Assembly (NCBI RefSeq): GCF_002531935.1
Contig: NZ_NWSV01000003.1
Coordinates: 1 to 64,000 of the forward strand
Length of the DNA stretch: 64,000 nt
From: Rhizobium chutanense
GTDB lineage: Bacteria; Pseudomonadota; Alphaproteobacteria; Rhizobiales; Rhizobiaceae
Direction of reading: 5' to 3'
Below, in pieces: positions 17,659 through 26,990 of this stretch (the stretch's first letter is position 1; every line of letters starts with the position of its first letter). The notes beneath the pieces were generated by a model that saw only the letters and a program-made list of their open reading frames with translations, did not search any database and was not told where the DNA came from. The position numbers were made by a program, and so were the translations under genes.

Positions 17659-17748
17659 CGTTTGTGGCGAGGGCATCGTCGTCAAACTTGAATCGCCGTG
17701 ACGCAGATGTGTATCCTTGAGGATAATCCTATCCACGGGGGCGCGATC

Positions 17749-17946
17749 GTGCGGACGAATATCTATATCGATGATGCCTTGCTCGACGCGGCAATGAACG
17801 CCGCGGGATTGGCGACAAAAGAGGCCACGGTCGAGTTAGCTTTGCGAAACCTTGTCGAGAGGCATCGCCGAAAAAATGCGATCACAGATCTCGCGGGGAT
17901 AGGCTGGGAAGGCGACCTCGATAAGATCCGTCGCGACCGGCCCTGA
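17749..17946 (+). CDS. VapB-type antitoxin without adjacent toxin
   Basis: The 65-residue protein starts with GTG and reads MRTNIYIDDALLDAAMNAAG. The short N-terminal strand and helix form the ribbon-helix-helix DNA-binding fold. It ends GWEGDLDKIRRDRP, like the toxin-neutralising tail of DUF2191/VapB antitoxins. Normally vapC follows within a few bases. Here the next 260 bases hold only a mosaic repeat, with no VapC (PIN) frame, so this is an orphan antitoxin or the remains of a broken toxin-antitoxin pair. An ATG further upstream would add 17 residues that do not match the family. Confidence 0.7.
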   Translation: MRTNIYIDDALLDAAMNAAGLATKEATVELALRNLVERHRRKNAITDLAGIGWEGDLDKIRRDRP

Positions 17947-18024
17947 AGGACAATCGTCCCCGAAAGTTCGGTCCGGCTTGCGCATCGGCTTGGCCAGCCC
18001 GGCCCGGGAGATCGTCGAGACCAG

Positions 18025-18163
18025 CCCCTCATCCGGCTGCCGCCACCTTCTCCCCGTAAACGGGGCGAAGGGACCATGCCGCACTCTCTCCGTTCCCCAC
18101 GCACATCTCGTTTGGCACGTCCCCTCTCCCCGTTTTTTACGGGGAGAGGGTTAGGGTGAGGGG
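18025..18163. repeat. RIME-like intergenic mosaic repeat
   Basis: This palindrome-rich element runs from CCCCTCATCCGGCTGCCGCC to AGGGTGAGGGG. It contains an internal hairpin CCCTCTCCCCGT-TTTTT-ACGGGGAGAGGG (18122-18150) and a smaller CCCCGT-AA-ACGGGG hairpin. The layout and the CCGGCTGCCGCCAC core match the short mosaic elements scattered between genes in Rhizobium. A related core recurs near 43047-43060. Confidence 0.75.
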
Positions 18164-18207
18164 CAATTGGCGCAAAGCCCTTCGACAGGACAAACTTCCG
18201 CTTGCGA

Positions 18208-19866
18208 TCAAGCCGCCGGCGGATAGAGCAGATCGACGATGTAGCTGGCGTCGAAGCGGGAATCGAGCATGCCGTAGGTGGAGCGCCAGCCGCCGGCAAG
18301 GCGCGTCTCGATGAAGGCATCGGCGATGCGCCCTGCCCCCAGCCGATAGAGTTCGGCGGCACCGGCGGCGAGCGCCAGCTGCTCGACGAGCAGGCGTGCG
18401 GCGCCTTCATCTTGTTCGCACAGCGCGATTGCGGCGCGCAGCACGTCGATCGTCTTCTTGCCGGCAGGGCCGAGATCGCGGGCAAGGCCTGCAAAGACCG
18501 TTTCGAACAGATCCTTGCCGCGGTTGAGCACGCGCAGCACGTCGAGCGCCATGACGTTGCCGGAGCCCTCCCAGATGGCGTTGACGGGCGCCTCGCGATA
18601 ATGGCGGGCGATCGGACGCTCTTCGATGTAACCATTGCCACCGATGCATTCCATCGCTTCGTAGATCAGCGCGGGGGCGATCTTGCAGCACCAGTATTTG
18701 GCGACCGGCGTCATGACGCGGGCATAGGCCGCTTGCTCGGCATTGCCGCGCGCCTTGTCGAAGGCATCGGCAAGCCGGAAGGACAGCGCGGTGGCGGCGG
18801 CGACATCGAGCGCCATGTCGGCCAGCACGCGCGTCATGATCGGCTGGTTGACGAGCATCTTGCCGAAGACGCTTCGGCCGCGGGTGTGGTGCACGGCCTC
18901 GGCCAGCGAGGCGCGCATCATGCCTGAGGAAGCCAGCGCGCAGTCGAGCCGCGTCAGCGTCACCATGTCGAGAATGGTGCGGATGCCGGCATCCGGGCCG
19001 CCGAGCAGAAAACCGAAGGTGTCGGTGAATTCCACTTCGGCAGAGGCGTTGGAGCGGTTGCCGACCTTGTCCTTCAGCCGCTGGAACTGCAGGCCGTTGG
19101 CGGACCCATCTTCCAGCAGGCGCGGCACCAGGAAGCAGCCCATCCCCTCCTTCGTCTGCGCCAGCATGATGAAGGCATCGCTCATCGGAGCGGACATGAA
19201 CCATTTGTGGCCGGAGAGCCGGTAGATGCCCTCGCTGACCTTTTCGGCAGCGCTCCTGTTGGCACGCACATCCGTGCCGCCCTGCTTTTCCGTCATGCCC
19301 ATGCCGATCGTCACGGCGGATTTCTGCATGGCGGGCTTGTTCGACGAATCATATTTGCGAGAGAGAATCTTCGGCGCCCAGTCCTTCTGGACAGCGGGCG
19401 AGGCCGAGAGCGCGGCAACCGAGGCGCTGGTCATCGTCAGCGGGCAGAGATGGCCGGATTCCAGCTGTGACGTCAGATAGAAGCGGGCGGCGCGAACCTT
19501 ATGGGCCTCATCCTTGGCTTCGGTATCGGCCTGTGGATCCCAGACGGAGGAATGCAGGCCAACCGACATGGAACGGCGCATCAGTGCGTGCCAGGCCGGG
19601 TGAAACTCGACGACGTCGACGCGCTCGCCGCGCGGGCCATGGGTGCGCAGCTGCGGCGTGCCCTGGTTGGCCATGCGCGCCAGCTCCTGCGCCTCCGGCG
19701 AGGTGACGTAGCGGCCCATGTTTTCCAGGTCTTCGCGGATGTTGCGCGGGAGCGCCGCCGTCAGATCGACGATCAGCGGATCGGATCGATAGGCGTTGAT
19801 GCCGGACCACAGGCTCGGCTGGTTGAGTTCTGCGAGTTTGTCGTCAGTCCGGTTGGCGGAGGTCAT
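18208..19866 (-). CDS. aidB: AidB-like acyl-CoA dehydrogenase
   Basis: The 552-residue flavoprotein of the acyl-CoA dehydrogenase superfamily matches E. coli AidB in length and through many blocks: FHPAWHALM, LCPLTMTSA, GMGMTEKQGGTDV, GHKWFMSAP, RLKDKVGNRSNASAEVEF, TRLDCALASSGMMR, and PVNAIWEGSGNVMALDVLRVL. AidB is induced in the adaptive response to alkylation in E. coli and can bind DNA through a C-terminal domain. Its chemistry is unsettled. The gene is divergent from pyrB. I see no Ada-type operator. Confidence 0.88.
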   Translation of the reverse strand: MTSANRTDDKLAELNQPSLWSGINAYRSDPLIVDLTAALPRNIREDLENMGRYVTSPEAQELARMANQGTPQLRTHGPRGERVDVVEFHPAWHALMRRSMSVGLHSSVWDPQADTEAKDEAHKVRAARFYLTSQLESGHLCPLTMTSASVAALSASPAVQKDWAPKILSRKYDSSNKPAMQKSAVTIGMGMTEKQGGTDVRANRSAAEKVSEGIYRLSGHKWFMSAPMSDAFIMLAQTKEGMGCFLVPRLLEDGSANGLQFQRLKDKVGNRSNASAEVEFTDTFGFLLGGPDAGIRTILDMVTLTRLDCALASSGMMRASLAEAVHHTRGRSVFGKMLVNQPIMTRVLADMALDVAAATALSFRLADAFDKARGNAEQAAYARVMTPVAKYWCCKIAPALIYEAMECIGGNGYIEERPIARHYREAPVNAIWEGSGNVMALDVLRVLNRGKDLFETVFAGLARDLGPAGKKTIDVLRAAIALCEQDEGAARLLVEQLALAAGAAELYRLGAGRIADAFIETRLAGGWRSTYGMLDSRFDASYIVDLLYPPAA

Positions 19867-20045
19867 AATTCGCTTCTAGTGTAAGAACCCGGCAAAGGGA
19901 AACCGGAAGTTATGATTCGGTTCATTCTGCTCTATCGGAATTCTGGCGAAAATGCATGGGGACATAAGCCTTTGCCCACAGCGCATGCTTGCCCCGGCGG
20001 GCCGCACTCTTTATAGACCCGCCAGAGACAGCAAGAGGCAGGGTC

Positions 20046-21002
20046 ATGGTCTTTTTCCCCCACCGCCACCTCATCGGCATCAAGGGCCTCACCGAGCAGG
20101 ATATCACCTATCTGCTCGACAAGGCCGACGAGGCCGTCAAGATCAGCCGCCAGCGAGAGAAGAAGACGTCGACGCTGCGCGGGCTGACGCAGATCAACCT
20201 GTTCTTCGAGGCATCGACGCGCACGCAGGCCTCCTTCGAGCTGGCCGGCAAGCGGCTCGGCGCCGACGTGATGAACATGTCGGTCGGCAATTCCTCGGTG
20301 AAAAAAGGCGAAACACTGATCGATACGGCGATGACGCTGAATGCGATGCGCCCCGACGTGCTGGTGATCCGCCATTCGAGCGCCGGTGCGGCCGCCCTTC
20401 TCGCCCAGAAAGTCTCCTGCTCTGTCGTCAATGCCGGTGACGGGCAGCACGAACATCCGACCCAGGCGCTGCTCGACGCGCTGACGATCCGCCGCGCCAA
20501 GGGCAAGCTCTCGCGCATCATCGTGGCGATCTGCGGCGACGTGCTGCATTCGCGGGTGGCGCGCTCCAATATCCTGCTGCTGAACGCCATGGGTGCGCGC
20601 GTGCGTGTCGTCGCGCCCGCCACCCTCCTGCCCGCCGGCATCGCCGAGATGGGCGTCGAGGTCTTCCATTCGATGAAGGAAGGGCTGAAGGACGCCGACG
20701 TGGTGATGATGCTCAGGCTGCAGCGCGAGCGCATGTCCGGCGCCTTCGTGCCTTCGGTGCGCGAATATTACCACTTCTACGGGCTCGACGCCGAAACGCT
20801 GAAGGCGGCGAAGGAGGATGCGCTGGTCATGCATCCCGGCCCGATGAACCGCGGCGTCGAGATCGCCTCCGAGGTCGCCGACGGTCCGCAGAGCGTGATC
20901 GCCGAACAGGTGGAAATGGGGGTCGCGGTGCGCATGGCCGTGATGGAGACGCTGCTCGTCTCGCAGAACCAGGGTCCCCGAACCGATGGAATGAAGGCAT
21001 GA
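20046..21002 (+). CDS. pyrB: Aspartate carbamoyltransferase catalytic subunit
   Basis: ATCase joins carbamoyl phosphate and aspartate, the first committed step of pyrimidine synthesis. The 318-residue protein shows the carbamoyl-phosphate loop [14 protein letters not shown] (STRT), the [11 protein letters not shown] motif, and the aspartate-side loop MLRLQRERM. The ATG at 20046 gives the expected N-terminus [15 protein letters not shown]. The stop overlaps the pyrC start by 4 bases (ATGA), indicating translational coupling. No pyrI is present. Confidence 0.96.
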   Translation: MVFFPHRHLIGIKGLTEQDITYLLDKADEAVKISRQREKKTSTLRGLTQINLFFEASTRTQASFELAGKRLGADVMNMSVGNSSVKKGETLIDTAMTLNAMRPDVLVIRHSSAGAAALLAQKVSCSVVNAGDGQHEHPTQALLDALTIRRAKGKLSRIIVAICGDVLHSRVARSNILLLNAMGARVRVVAPATLLPAGIAEMGVEVFHSMKEGLKDADVVMMLRLQRERMSGAFVPSVREYYHFYGLDAETLKAAKEDALVMHPGPMNRGVEIASEVADGPQSVIAEQVEMGVAVRMAVMETLLVSQNQGPRTDGMKA

Positions 21003-22288
21003 GCAACCCGATCGTCCTCAAGAACGTCCGCATCGTCGATCCCTCGCGCAATCTCGACGAAGTCGGCACGATCATCGCCGAAAACGGCGTGATCCTGGCC
21101 GCAGGTCACGCTGCGCAGAACCAAGGCACGCCTGAAGGCGCCGTCATCCGCGACTGCACCGGCCTCGTCGCCACACCCGGCCTCGTCGATGCGCGCGTCC
21201 ATATCGGCGAACCCGGCGGTGAGCATCGCGAGACGATCGCCTCGGCGAGCCGCGCGGCGGCGGCCGGCGGCGTCACCTCGATCATCATGATGCCGGACAC
21301 CGATCCCGTCATCGACGACATCGCGCTGGTCGAATTCGTCAAGAAGACGGCGCGCGATACCGCCGCCGTCAACGTCTATCCGGCAGCCGCCATCACCAAG
21401 GGCCTTGCCGGCGAAGAGATGACCGAGATCGGCCTGTTGATGCAGGCGGGCGCCGTCGCCTTCACCGATGCCCATTCCAGCGTCCATGACACCCAAGTGC
21501 TGCGCCGGATCATGACCTATGCGCGCGAATTCGGCGCCGTCGTCTCTTGCGAAACGCGCGACAAATATCTCGGCGCCAACGGCGTCATGCATGAAGGGCT
21601 TTTCGCCAGCTGGCTCGGGCTCTCGGGCATCCCTCGGGAAGCCGAACTCATCCCGCTCGAACGCGATCTCAGGATCGCCGAACTGACACGCGGCCGTTAT
21701 CATGCCGCGATGATTTCGGTGCCGCAATCGGTCGAGGCGATCGAACGCGCCCGCAGCCGCGGCGCCAAAGTCACCTGCGGTGTCTCGATCAACAATCTGG
21801 CGCTTAACGAAAACGACATCGGCGAATACCGCACCTTCTTCAAGCTCTATCCGCCGCTGCGCCCGGAAGACGACCGGGTGGCGATGGTCGAGGCCCTTGC
21901 CAGCGGCGCGATCGACATCATCGTCTCCTCGCACGACCCGCAGGACGTCGATACCAAGCGCCTGCCTTTCGGCGAGGCGGAGGATGGCGCGGTCGGCTTG
22001 GAAACCATGCTGGCGGCGGCGCTGAGGCTTCATCATGGCGGCCAAGTGAGCCTGATGCGCCTGATCGACGCCATGTCCACCCGCCCGGCTCAGATTTTCG
22101 GCCTTGATGCCGGCACCCTGAAGCCGGGTGCCGCGGCCGATATAGCACTGATCGATCTCGATGAGCCTTGGCTTGTCGCCAAAGACATGCTTCTCTCCCG
22201 CTCGAAGAACACGCCATTCGAAGATGCGCGCTTCAGCGGACGGGCCGTCGCGACATACGTCTCGGGAAAGCTTGTCCACGCGCTCTAG
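20999..22288 (+). CDS. pyrC: Dihydroorotase-like protein, probably non-catalytic (PyrC')
   Basis: The 429-residue protein has the amidohydrolase/dihydroorotase fold ([40 protein letters not shown]). It lacks most metal ligands of active enzymes. The HxH motif is Arg66-Val-His68; the SDDG region is TDAH (157-159); the HAED His is Cys184; the HVS His is Met238; TPHH is SINN; and the TDHAPH Asp is Ser310. This resembles the inactive pseudo-dihydroorotases that hold ATCase together in Pseudomonas. Coupling to pyrB supports a structural partner role. A real dihydroorotase would then be encoded elsewhere in the genome. Confidence 0.85.
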   Translation: MSNPIVLKNVRIVDPSRNLDEVGTIIAENGVILAAGHAAQNQGTPEGAVIRDCTGLVATPGLVDARVHIGEPGGEHRETIASASRAAAAGGVTSIIMMPDTDPVIDDIALVEFVKKTARDTAAVNVYPAAAITKGLAGEEMTEIGLLMQAGAVAFTDAHSSVHDTQVLRRIMTYAREFGAVVSCETRDKYLGANGVMHEGLFASWLGLSGIPREAELIPLERDLRIAELTRGRYHAAMISVPQSVEAIERARSRGAKVTCGVSINNLALNENDIGEYRTFFKLYPPLRPEDDRVAMVEALASGAIDIIVSSHDPQDVDTKRLPFGEAEDGAVGLETMLAAALRLHHGGQVSLMRLIDAMSTRPAQIFGLDAGTLKPGAAADIALIDLDEPWLVAKDMLLSRSKNTPFEDARFSGRAVATYVSGKLVHAL

Positions 22289-22333
22289 GAGACGGCTGGA
22301 CTGAGGATAGGCCACGGAGGGCCGAGGGGGCAT

Positions 22334-22954
22334 ATGTTATCCAATCTGATGTCATGGCAAATCACGCTGCCGATCGCGCTTGCTGCCGCTGTTATCGGCT
22401 ACCTCTTCGGTTCCATTCCTTTCGGCCTGATCCTGACGCGGGCCGCCGGCCTCGGCGACGTACGCAGCATCGGCTCCGGCAATATCGGCGCGACCAATGT
22501 GCTGAGAACCGGCAACAAGAAACTCGCGGCTGCGACGCTGCTGCTCGATGCGCTGAAGGCATCGGCGGCGGCCTGGATCGTCGGTTATTTCCTCGGTGAG
22601 GAGGCAGCGATCATCGCCGGTTTCTTCGCCTTCATCGGCCATCTCTTCCCGGTCTGGATCGGCTTCAAGGGCGGCAAGGGTGTCGCCACCTATATCGGCA
22701 CCCTGCTCGGCGTCGCGCCGATCATGGTCGTGCTCTTCGCCGCCGTCTGGCTGGCGGTTGCCTTCACCACCCGCTACTCCTCGCTGTCGGCGCTGGTTGC
22801 CATGCTCGTCACTCCGGTGGCGCTGTGGATATTGGGCAATGAGAAGGTTGCGGCTGTCATGGCGATCATGACGCTGATTTCCTACTGGAAGCACAAGGCG
22901 AATATTTCGCGCCTGATGGGCGGCACGGAAAGCAAGATCGGGGCAAAGGGATAA
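22334..22954 (+). CDS. plsY: Glycerol-3-phosphate acyltransferase PlsY
   Basis: PlsY transfers the acyl group from acyl-phosphate to glycerol-3-phosphate in the inner membrane, the first step of phospholipid synthesis. The 206-residue, five-helix protein carries the conserved loops [16 protein letters not shown] and [12 protein letters not shown], plus a final [12 protein letters not shown] with the conserved His. Its stop overlaps the dprA start by one base (TAATG), so the two are coupled. Confidence 0.95.
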   Translation: MLSNLMSWQITLPIALAAAVIGYLFGSIPFGLILTRAAGLGDVRSIGSGNIGATNVLRTGNKKLAAATLLLDALKASAAAWIVGYFLGEEAAIIAGFFAFIGHLFPVWIGFKGGKGVATYIGTLLGVAPIMVVLFAAVWLAVAFTTRYSSLSALVAMLVTPVALWILGNEKVAAVMAIMTLISYWKHKANISRLMGGTESKIGAKG

Positions 22955-24096
22955 TGGATGCGCCGGGCGCGGGATCAAAAGGCGTCGTGCTGACCGAACG
23001 GCAGCGCATTGCCTGGCTGCGTCTCATCCGTTCCGACAATATCGGCCCTGCCACTTTTCGCGACCTCATCAATCATTTCGGTTCGGCCGAGGCAGCACTT
23101 GCCGCATTGCCCGAGCTTTCGGCGCGCGGCGGCGCGACGCGGGCAATCCGCATTGCCAGCGAGGCCGAGGCGCATCGGGAACTCGAAGCCGCGCATCGCT
23201 TCGGCGCCCGCTTCGTCGGCATCGGCGAGCCGGACTATCCGCAGGCGCTGAAGCAGATCGACGGCGCACCGCCGCTGCTGGCGGTCAAGGGCGCGCTTGC
23301 CGCCGCCAAACGGCCGGCCGTCGGCATCGTCGGCTCGCGCAACGCCTCGGTCGCCGGCGCCAAATTCGCGGCGATGGTGGCGCGCGACTGCGGCCGGGCG
23401 GGATATACCGTGGTCTCTGGCCTGGCGCGCGGCATCGACACATCAGCCCATCGGGCAAGCCTCGACACCGGCACGATCGCCGCGCTTGCCGGCGGTCTCG
23501 ACCAGCCCTACCCGCCGGAGAATATCGGCCTGCTCCAGGAGATCACCGGCGGCAACGGCCTGGCGGTGAGCGAGATGCCTTTCGGCTGGGAGCCCCGCGC
23601 CCGCGATTTTCCGCGCCGGAACCGGCTGATCGCCGGCATCGCGCTCGGCCTCGTCGTCATCGAAGCGGCGACACGTTCGGGCTCGCTGATCACGGCACGG
23701 CTTGCCGGCGAGTTCGGCCGGCTGGTGTTTGCCGTGCCCGGCTCACCGCTCGATCCGCGCTGCCATGGCACCAACGGGTTGCTGAAGGACGGTGCTTCGA
23801 TCGTCACGACACCCGCCGATGTCGTCGAAGCTCTGGCGCCGCTGGCGCAATTCGAGCTTTTCCCGTCATCGATGGCGGAGCAACCGGCAGGTGACGGCAA
23901 GGCGATGACGATGCCGCCCGGCGATTCCGACCGGGCTCGCATCATCGATGCGCTCGGGCCGACGCCGGTCGAGATCGACGACGTCATCCGCCATACCGGC
24001 CTGTCGGCATCGGCGGTCTATCTCATTCTTCTGGAGCTCGATATATCAGGCAGGCTGCATCGGCATCAGGGTGGCCTCGTCTCGCTTTCCGATTGA
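22954..24096 (+). CDS. dprA: DNA processing protein DprA (Smf)
   Basis: DprA protects incoming single-stranded DNA and loads RecA during transformation. The 380-residue protein has an N-terminal helical domain, a Rossmann-like core with [33 protein letters not shown] and [14 protein letters not shown], and a C-terminal winged helix (about 325-378). It overlaps the plsY stop by one base. The plsY-dprA-topA order is common in alphaproteobacteria, where the role of DprA outside natural competence is unclear. Confidence 0.94.
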   Translation: MDAPGAGSKGVVLTERQRIAWLRLIRSDNIGPATFRDLINHFGSAEAALAALPELSARGGATRAIRIASEAEAHRELEAAHRFGARFVGIGEPDYPQALKQIDGAPPLLAVKGALAAAKRPAVGIVGSRNASVAGAKFAAMVARDCGRAGYTVVSGLARGIDTSAHRASLDTGTIAALAGGLDQPYPPENIGLLQEITGGNGLAVSEMPFGWEPRARDFPRRNRLIAGIALGLVVIEAATRSGSLITARLAGEFGRLVFAVPGSPLDPRCHGTNGLLKDGASIVTTPADVVEALAPLAQFELFPSSMAEQPAGDGKAMTMPPGDSDRARIIDALGPTPVEIDDVIRHTGLSASAVYLILLELDISGRLHRHQGGLVSLSD

Positions 24097-24334
24097 ACTT
24101 TGCACGATATCGGAGAATTGCCGAACCTCTGTGTCGAAAACATTCGATAGTCTATCTAAAATTGTGTTTTCTTCACAATCTCCCTTTGGCTGCAACGGAT
24201 GCAAGAGGTAAAATTGCAGCAAACCCCTTGACCGCAGCGATTTCCCTGTCCATGTCGGAGAGCCGGTATCCATGTTTCGGTGTGTGTCGCGCTGGCTTTG
24301 CCGCTGGCGTTGTTTCCCTTTTTAGAGAATCATC

Positions 24335-26989
24335 ATGAATGTTGTAGTGGTGGAATCGCCTGCCAAGGCCAAGACGATCAACAAGTATCTGGGCTCGGGA
24401 TACAAAGTGCTCGCCTCCTTCGGCCATGTGCGCGATCTGCCTGCCAAGGACGGCTCGGTTCTTCCTGATCAGGATTTCGAAATGCTTTGGGAGGTCGATG
24501 GCGCCTCGGCCAAACGGATGAAGGACATTGCCGACGCGGTGAAATCCTCCGACGGCCTGTTTCTCGCGACCGACCCGGATCGCGAAGGCGAAGCGATTTC
24601 CTGGCACGTTCTCGACATGCTGAACAAGAAGCGGGTGCTGAACGGCAAACCGGTCAAGCGCGTCGTCTTCAATGCCATCACCAAGAAGGCCGTGCTCGAC
24701 GCGATGGCCGATCCGCGCGACATCGACGTGCCGCTGGTCGACGCCTATCTGGCGCGCCGCGCCCTCGATTATCTCGTCGGCTTCAATCTTTCGCCGGTGC
24801 TGTGGCGCAAGCTGCCCGGCGCCCGTTCGGCCGGCCGCGTGCAGTCGGTGGCGCTTCGCCTGGTCTGCGACCGTGAATCCGAGATCGAGCGCTTCATTTC
24901 GGAAGAATACTGGAATCTCTCGGCGCTGCTGAAGACGCCGCGCGGCGACGAGTTCGAGGCCAGGCTGGTTTCGGCAAACGGCAAACGGCTCCAGCCGCGC
25001 GCAATCGGCAACGGCGAGGATGCCGGCAAGCTGAAGGCATTGCTCGAAGGCGCAAGTTATGTCGTCGACACAGTCGAGGCGAAGCCGGTCAAGCGTAATC
25101 CGGGACCGCCGTTTACGACCTCGACGCTGCAGCAGGCCGCCTCCTCTAATCTCGGCTTCTCCGCCTCGCGCACCATGCAGATCGCCCAGAAGCTCTATGA
25201 AGGCGTCGATATCGGCGGCGAGACGGTCGGTCTCATCACCTATATGCGAACCGACGGCGTGCAGATGGCGCCGGAAGCGATCGAGGCTGCGCGCCGCGCC
25301 ATCGTCGACCAGTTCGGCGAGCGCTATATGCCCGAGAAGGCGCGCTTCTACTCCACTAAGGCCAAGAACGCCCAGGAGGCGCACGAGGCGATCCGTCCGA
25401 CCGATTTCTACCGCTCGCCCGACCGCGTGCGCAAATTCCTCGATGCCGACCAGATCCGCCTCTACGACCTGATCTGGAAGCGCGGCATCGCCAGCCAGAT
25501 GGCCTCGGCGGAGATCGAGCGCACCACGGCTGAAATCACCGCCGACAACAAGGGCGAGAAGGCCGGCCTGCGCGCCGTCGGCTCGGTCATCCGCTTCGAC
25601 GGCTTCATCGCCGCCTATACGGATCAGAAGGAAGACGGAGAGCAGAGCGACGACGGCGACGAGGATGGCCGCCTGCCGGAGATCAATGCGCGCGAGACGC
25701 TCGCCAAGCAGAAGATCAATTCGACGCAGCATTTCACCGAGCCGCCGCCGCGCTATTCGGAAGCCTCGCTGATCAAGAAGATGGAAGAGCTCGGCATCGG
25801 CCGCCCGTCCACCTATGCCGCGACGCTCGCCACGCTGCGCGACCGCGATTATGTGACGATCGACAAGCGCAAGCTGATCCCGCAGGCCAAGGGCCGGCTG
25901 GTGACGGCTTTCCTCGAAAGCTTCTTCACCAAATATGTCGAATACGACTTCACCGCCGATCTCGAAGAAAAGCTCGACCGGATTTCCGCCGGCGAACTGA
26001 ACTGGAAGCAGGTGCTGCGCGATTTCTGGAATGATTTCTTCGCTCAGATCGAAGATACCAAGGAACTGCGCGTCACCAATGTGCTGGATTCGCTGAACGA
26101 GGCGCTGGCGCCGCTGGTCTTCCCGAAGCGGGAGGATGGCAGCGATCCCAGAATCTGCCAGGTCTGCGGCACCGGCAACCTGTCGCTGAAGCTCGGCAAA
26201 TACGGCGCCTTCGTCGGCTGCTCGAACTATCCGGAATGCAACTACACCCGCCAGCTCTCCTCCGAAAACGGCGGAGAAGCGGATGGTGCAGCCCTCAACG
26301 AGCCGAAGAACCTCGGCACCGATCCGACGACCGGCGAGGAGCTGACGCTGCGGTCCGGCCGCTTCGGCCCCTATATCCAGCGCGGCGACGGCAAGGAGGC
26401 CAAACGCGCCTCGCTGCCGAAGGGCTGGAAGCCCGAGGATATCGACTATGAAAAGGCGATGGCGTTGATCTCGCTGCCGCGCGATATCGGCAAACATCCG
26501 GAATCGGGCAAGATGATTTCGTCAGGCATCGGCCGCTATGGACCGTTCCTGCTGCATGACGGTTCCTACGCCAATCTGGAAACCGTCGAGGACGTGTTCT
26601 CGGTCGGCCTCAACCGCGCCGTGACCGTTATCGCCGAAAAGGCGAACAAGGCGCCAGGCCGGGGTGCCCGCGGCACGCCGGCGGCGCTGAAGACGCTCGG
26701 CGATCATCCGGATGGCGGCGCCATCACCGTTCGCGACGGCAAGTACGGCCCCTATGTCAACTGGGGCAAGGTCAATGCCACCCTGCCGAAGGGCAAGGAT
26801 CCGCAGGCGATCACCGTCGAGGAGGCGCTTGCGTTGATCACCGAAAAGGCCGGCAAGGCGCCCGCCGGCAAGGCATCCAAGGCGAAAGCCAAGCCGAAGG
26901 CGGCGGCCGCCGAAGCCAAGACCACCAAGACGGCGGCCAAGCCGAAGACAACGAAGGCGAAAGCGCCGGCGAAATCGAAAAAGGCCTGA
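24335..26989 (+). CDS. topA: DNA topoisomerase I (type IA)
   Basis: The enzyme relaxes negative supercoils by breaking one strand. The 884-residue protein starts with the TOPRIM domain (MNVVVVESPAKAKTINKYLG), with acidic residues in ATDPDREGEAISWH. The active-site tyrosine lies in GLITYMRTDGVQM. One four-cysteine zinc module follows (CQVCGTGNLSLKLGKYGAFVGC with YPEC), then Topo C repeats (KYGPYV type). The tail of about 45 residues is Lys/Ala-rich. It ends 2 bases before rnr. Confidence 0.96.
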   Translation: MNVVVVESPAKAKTINKYLGSGYKVLASFGHVRDLPAKDGSVLPDQDFEMLWEVDGASAKRMKDIADAVKSSDGLFLATDPDREGEAISWHVLDMLNKKRVLNGKPVKRVVFNAITKKAVLDAMADPRDIDVPLVDAYLARRALDYLVGFNLSPVLWRKLPGARSAGRVQSVALRLVCDRESEIERFISEEYWNLSALLKTPRGDEFEARLVSANGKRLQPRAIGNGEDAGKLKALLEGASYVVDTVEAKPVKRNPGPPFTTSTLQQAASSNLGFSASRTMQIAQKLYEGVDIGGETVGLITYMRTDGVQMAPEAIEAARRAIVDQFGERYMPEKARFYSTKAKNAQEAHEAIRPTDFYRSPDRVRKFLDADQIRLYDLIWKRGIASQMASAEIERTTAEITADNKGEKAGLRAVGSVIRFDGFIAAYTDQKEDGEQSDDGDEDGRLPEINARETLAKQKINSTQHFTEPPPRYSEASLIKKMEELGIGRPSTYAATLATLRDRDYVTIDKRKLIPQAKGRLVTAFLESFFTKYVEYDFTADLEEKLDRISAGELNWKQVLRDFWNDFFAQIEDTKELRVTNVLDSLNEALAPLVFPKREDGSDPRICQVCGTGNLSLKLGKYGAFVGCSNYPECNYTRQLSSENGGEADGAALNEPKNLGTDPTTGEELTLRSGRFGPYIQRGDGKEAKRASLPKGWKPEDIDYEKAMALISLPRDIGKHPESGKMISSGIGRYGPFLLHDGSYANLETVEDVFSVGLNRAVTVIAEKANKAPGRGARGTPAALKTLGDHPDGGAITVRDGKYGPYVNWGKVNATLPKGKDPQAITVEEALALITEKAGKAPAGKASKAKAKPKAAAAEAKTTKTAAKPKTTKAKAPAKSKKA

Positions 26990-26990
26990 C

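Noticed and set aside
14605-17736. A 1043-codon minus-strand open frame
   Set aside because: It is the antisense shadow of rne, a consequence of high GC at third positions.
17947-18024. A remnant of vapC after the antitoxin gene
   Set aside because: None of the three plus-strand frames shows a PIN-domain start such as a hydrophobic strand followed by DTS.
24173-26497. A 774-codon minus-strand open frame
   Set aside because: It is the shadow of topA, which has the TOPRIM, catalytic Tyr and zinc motifs on the plus strand.
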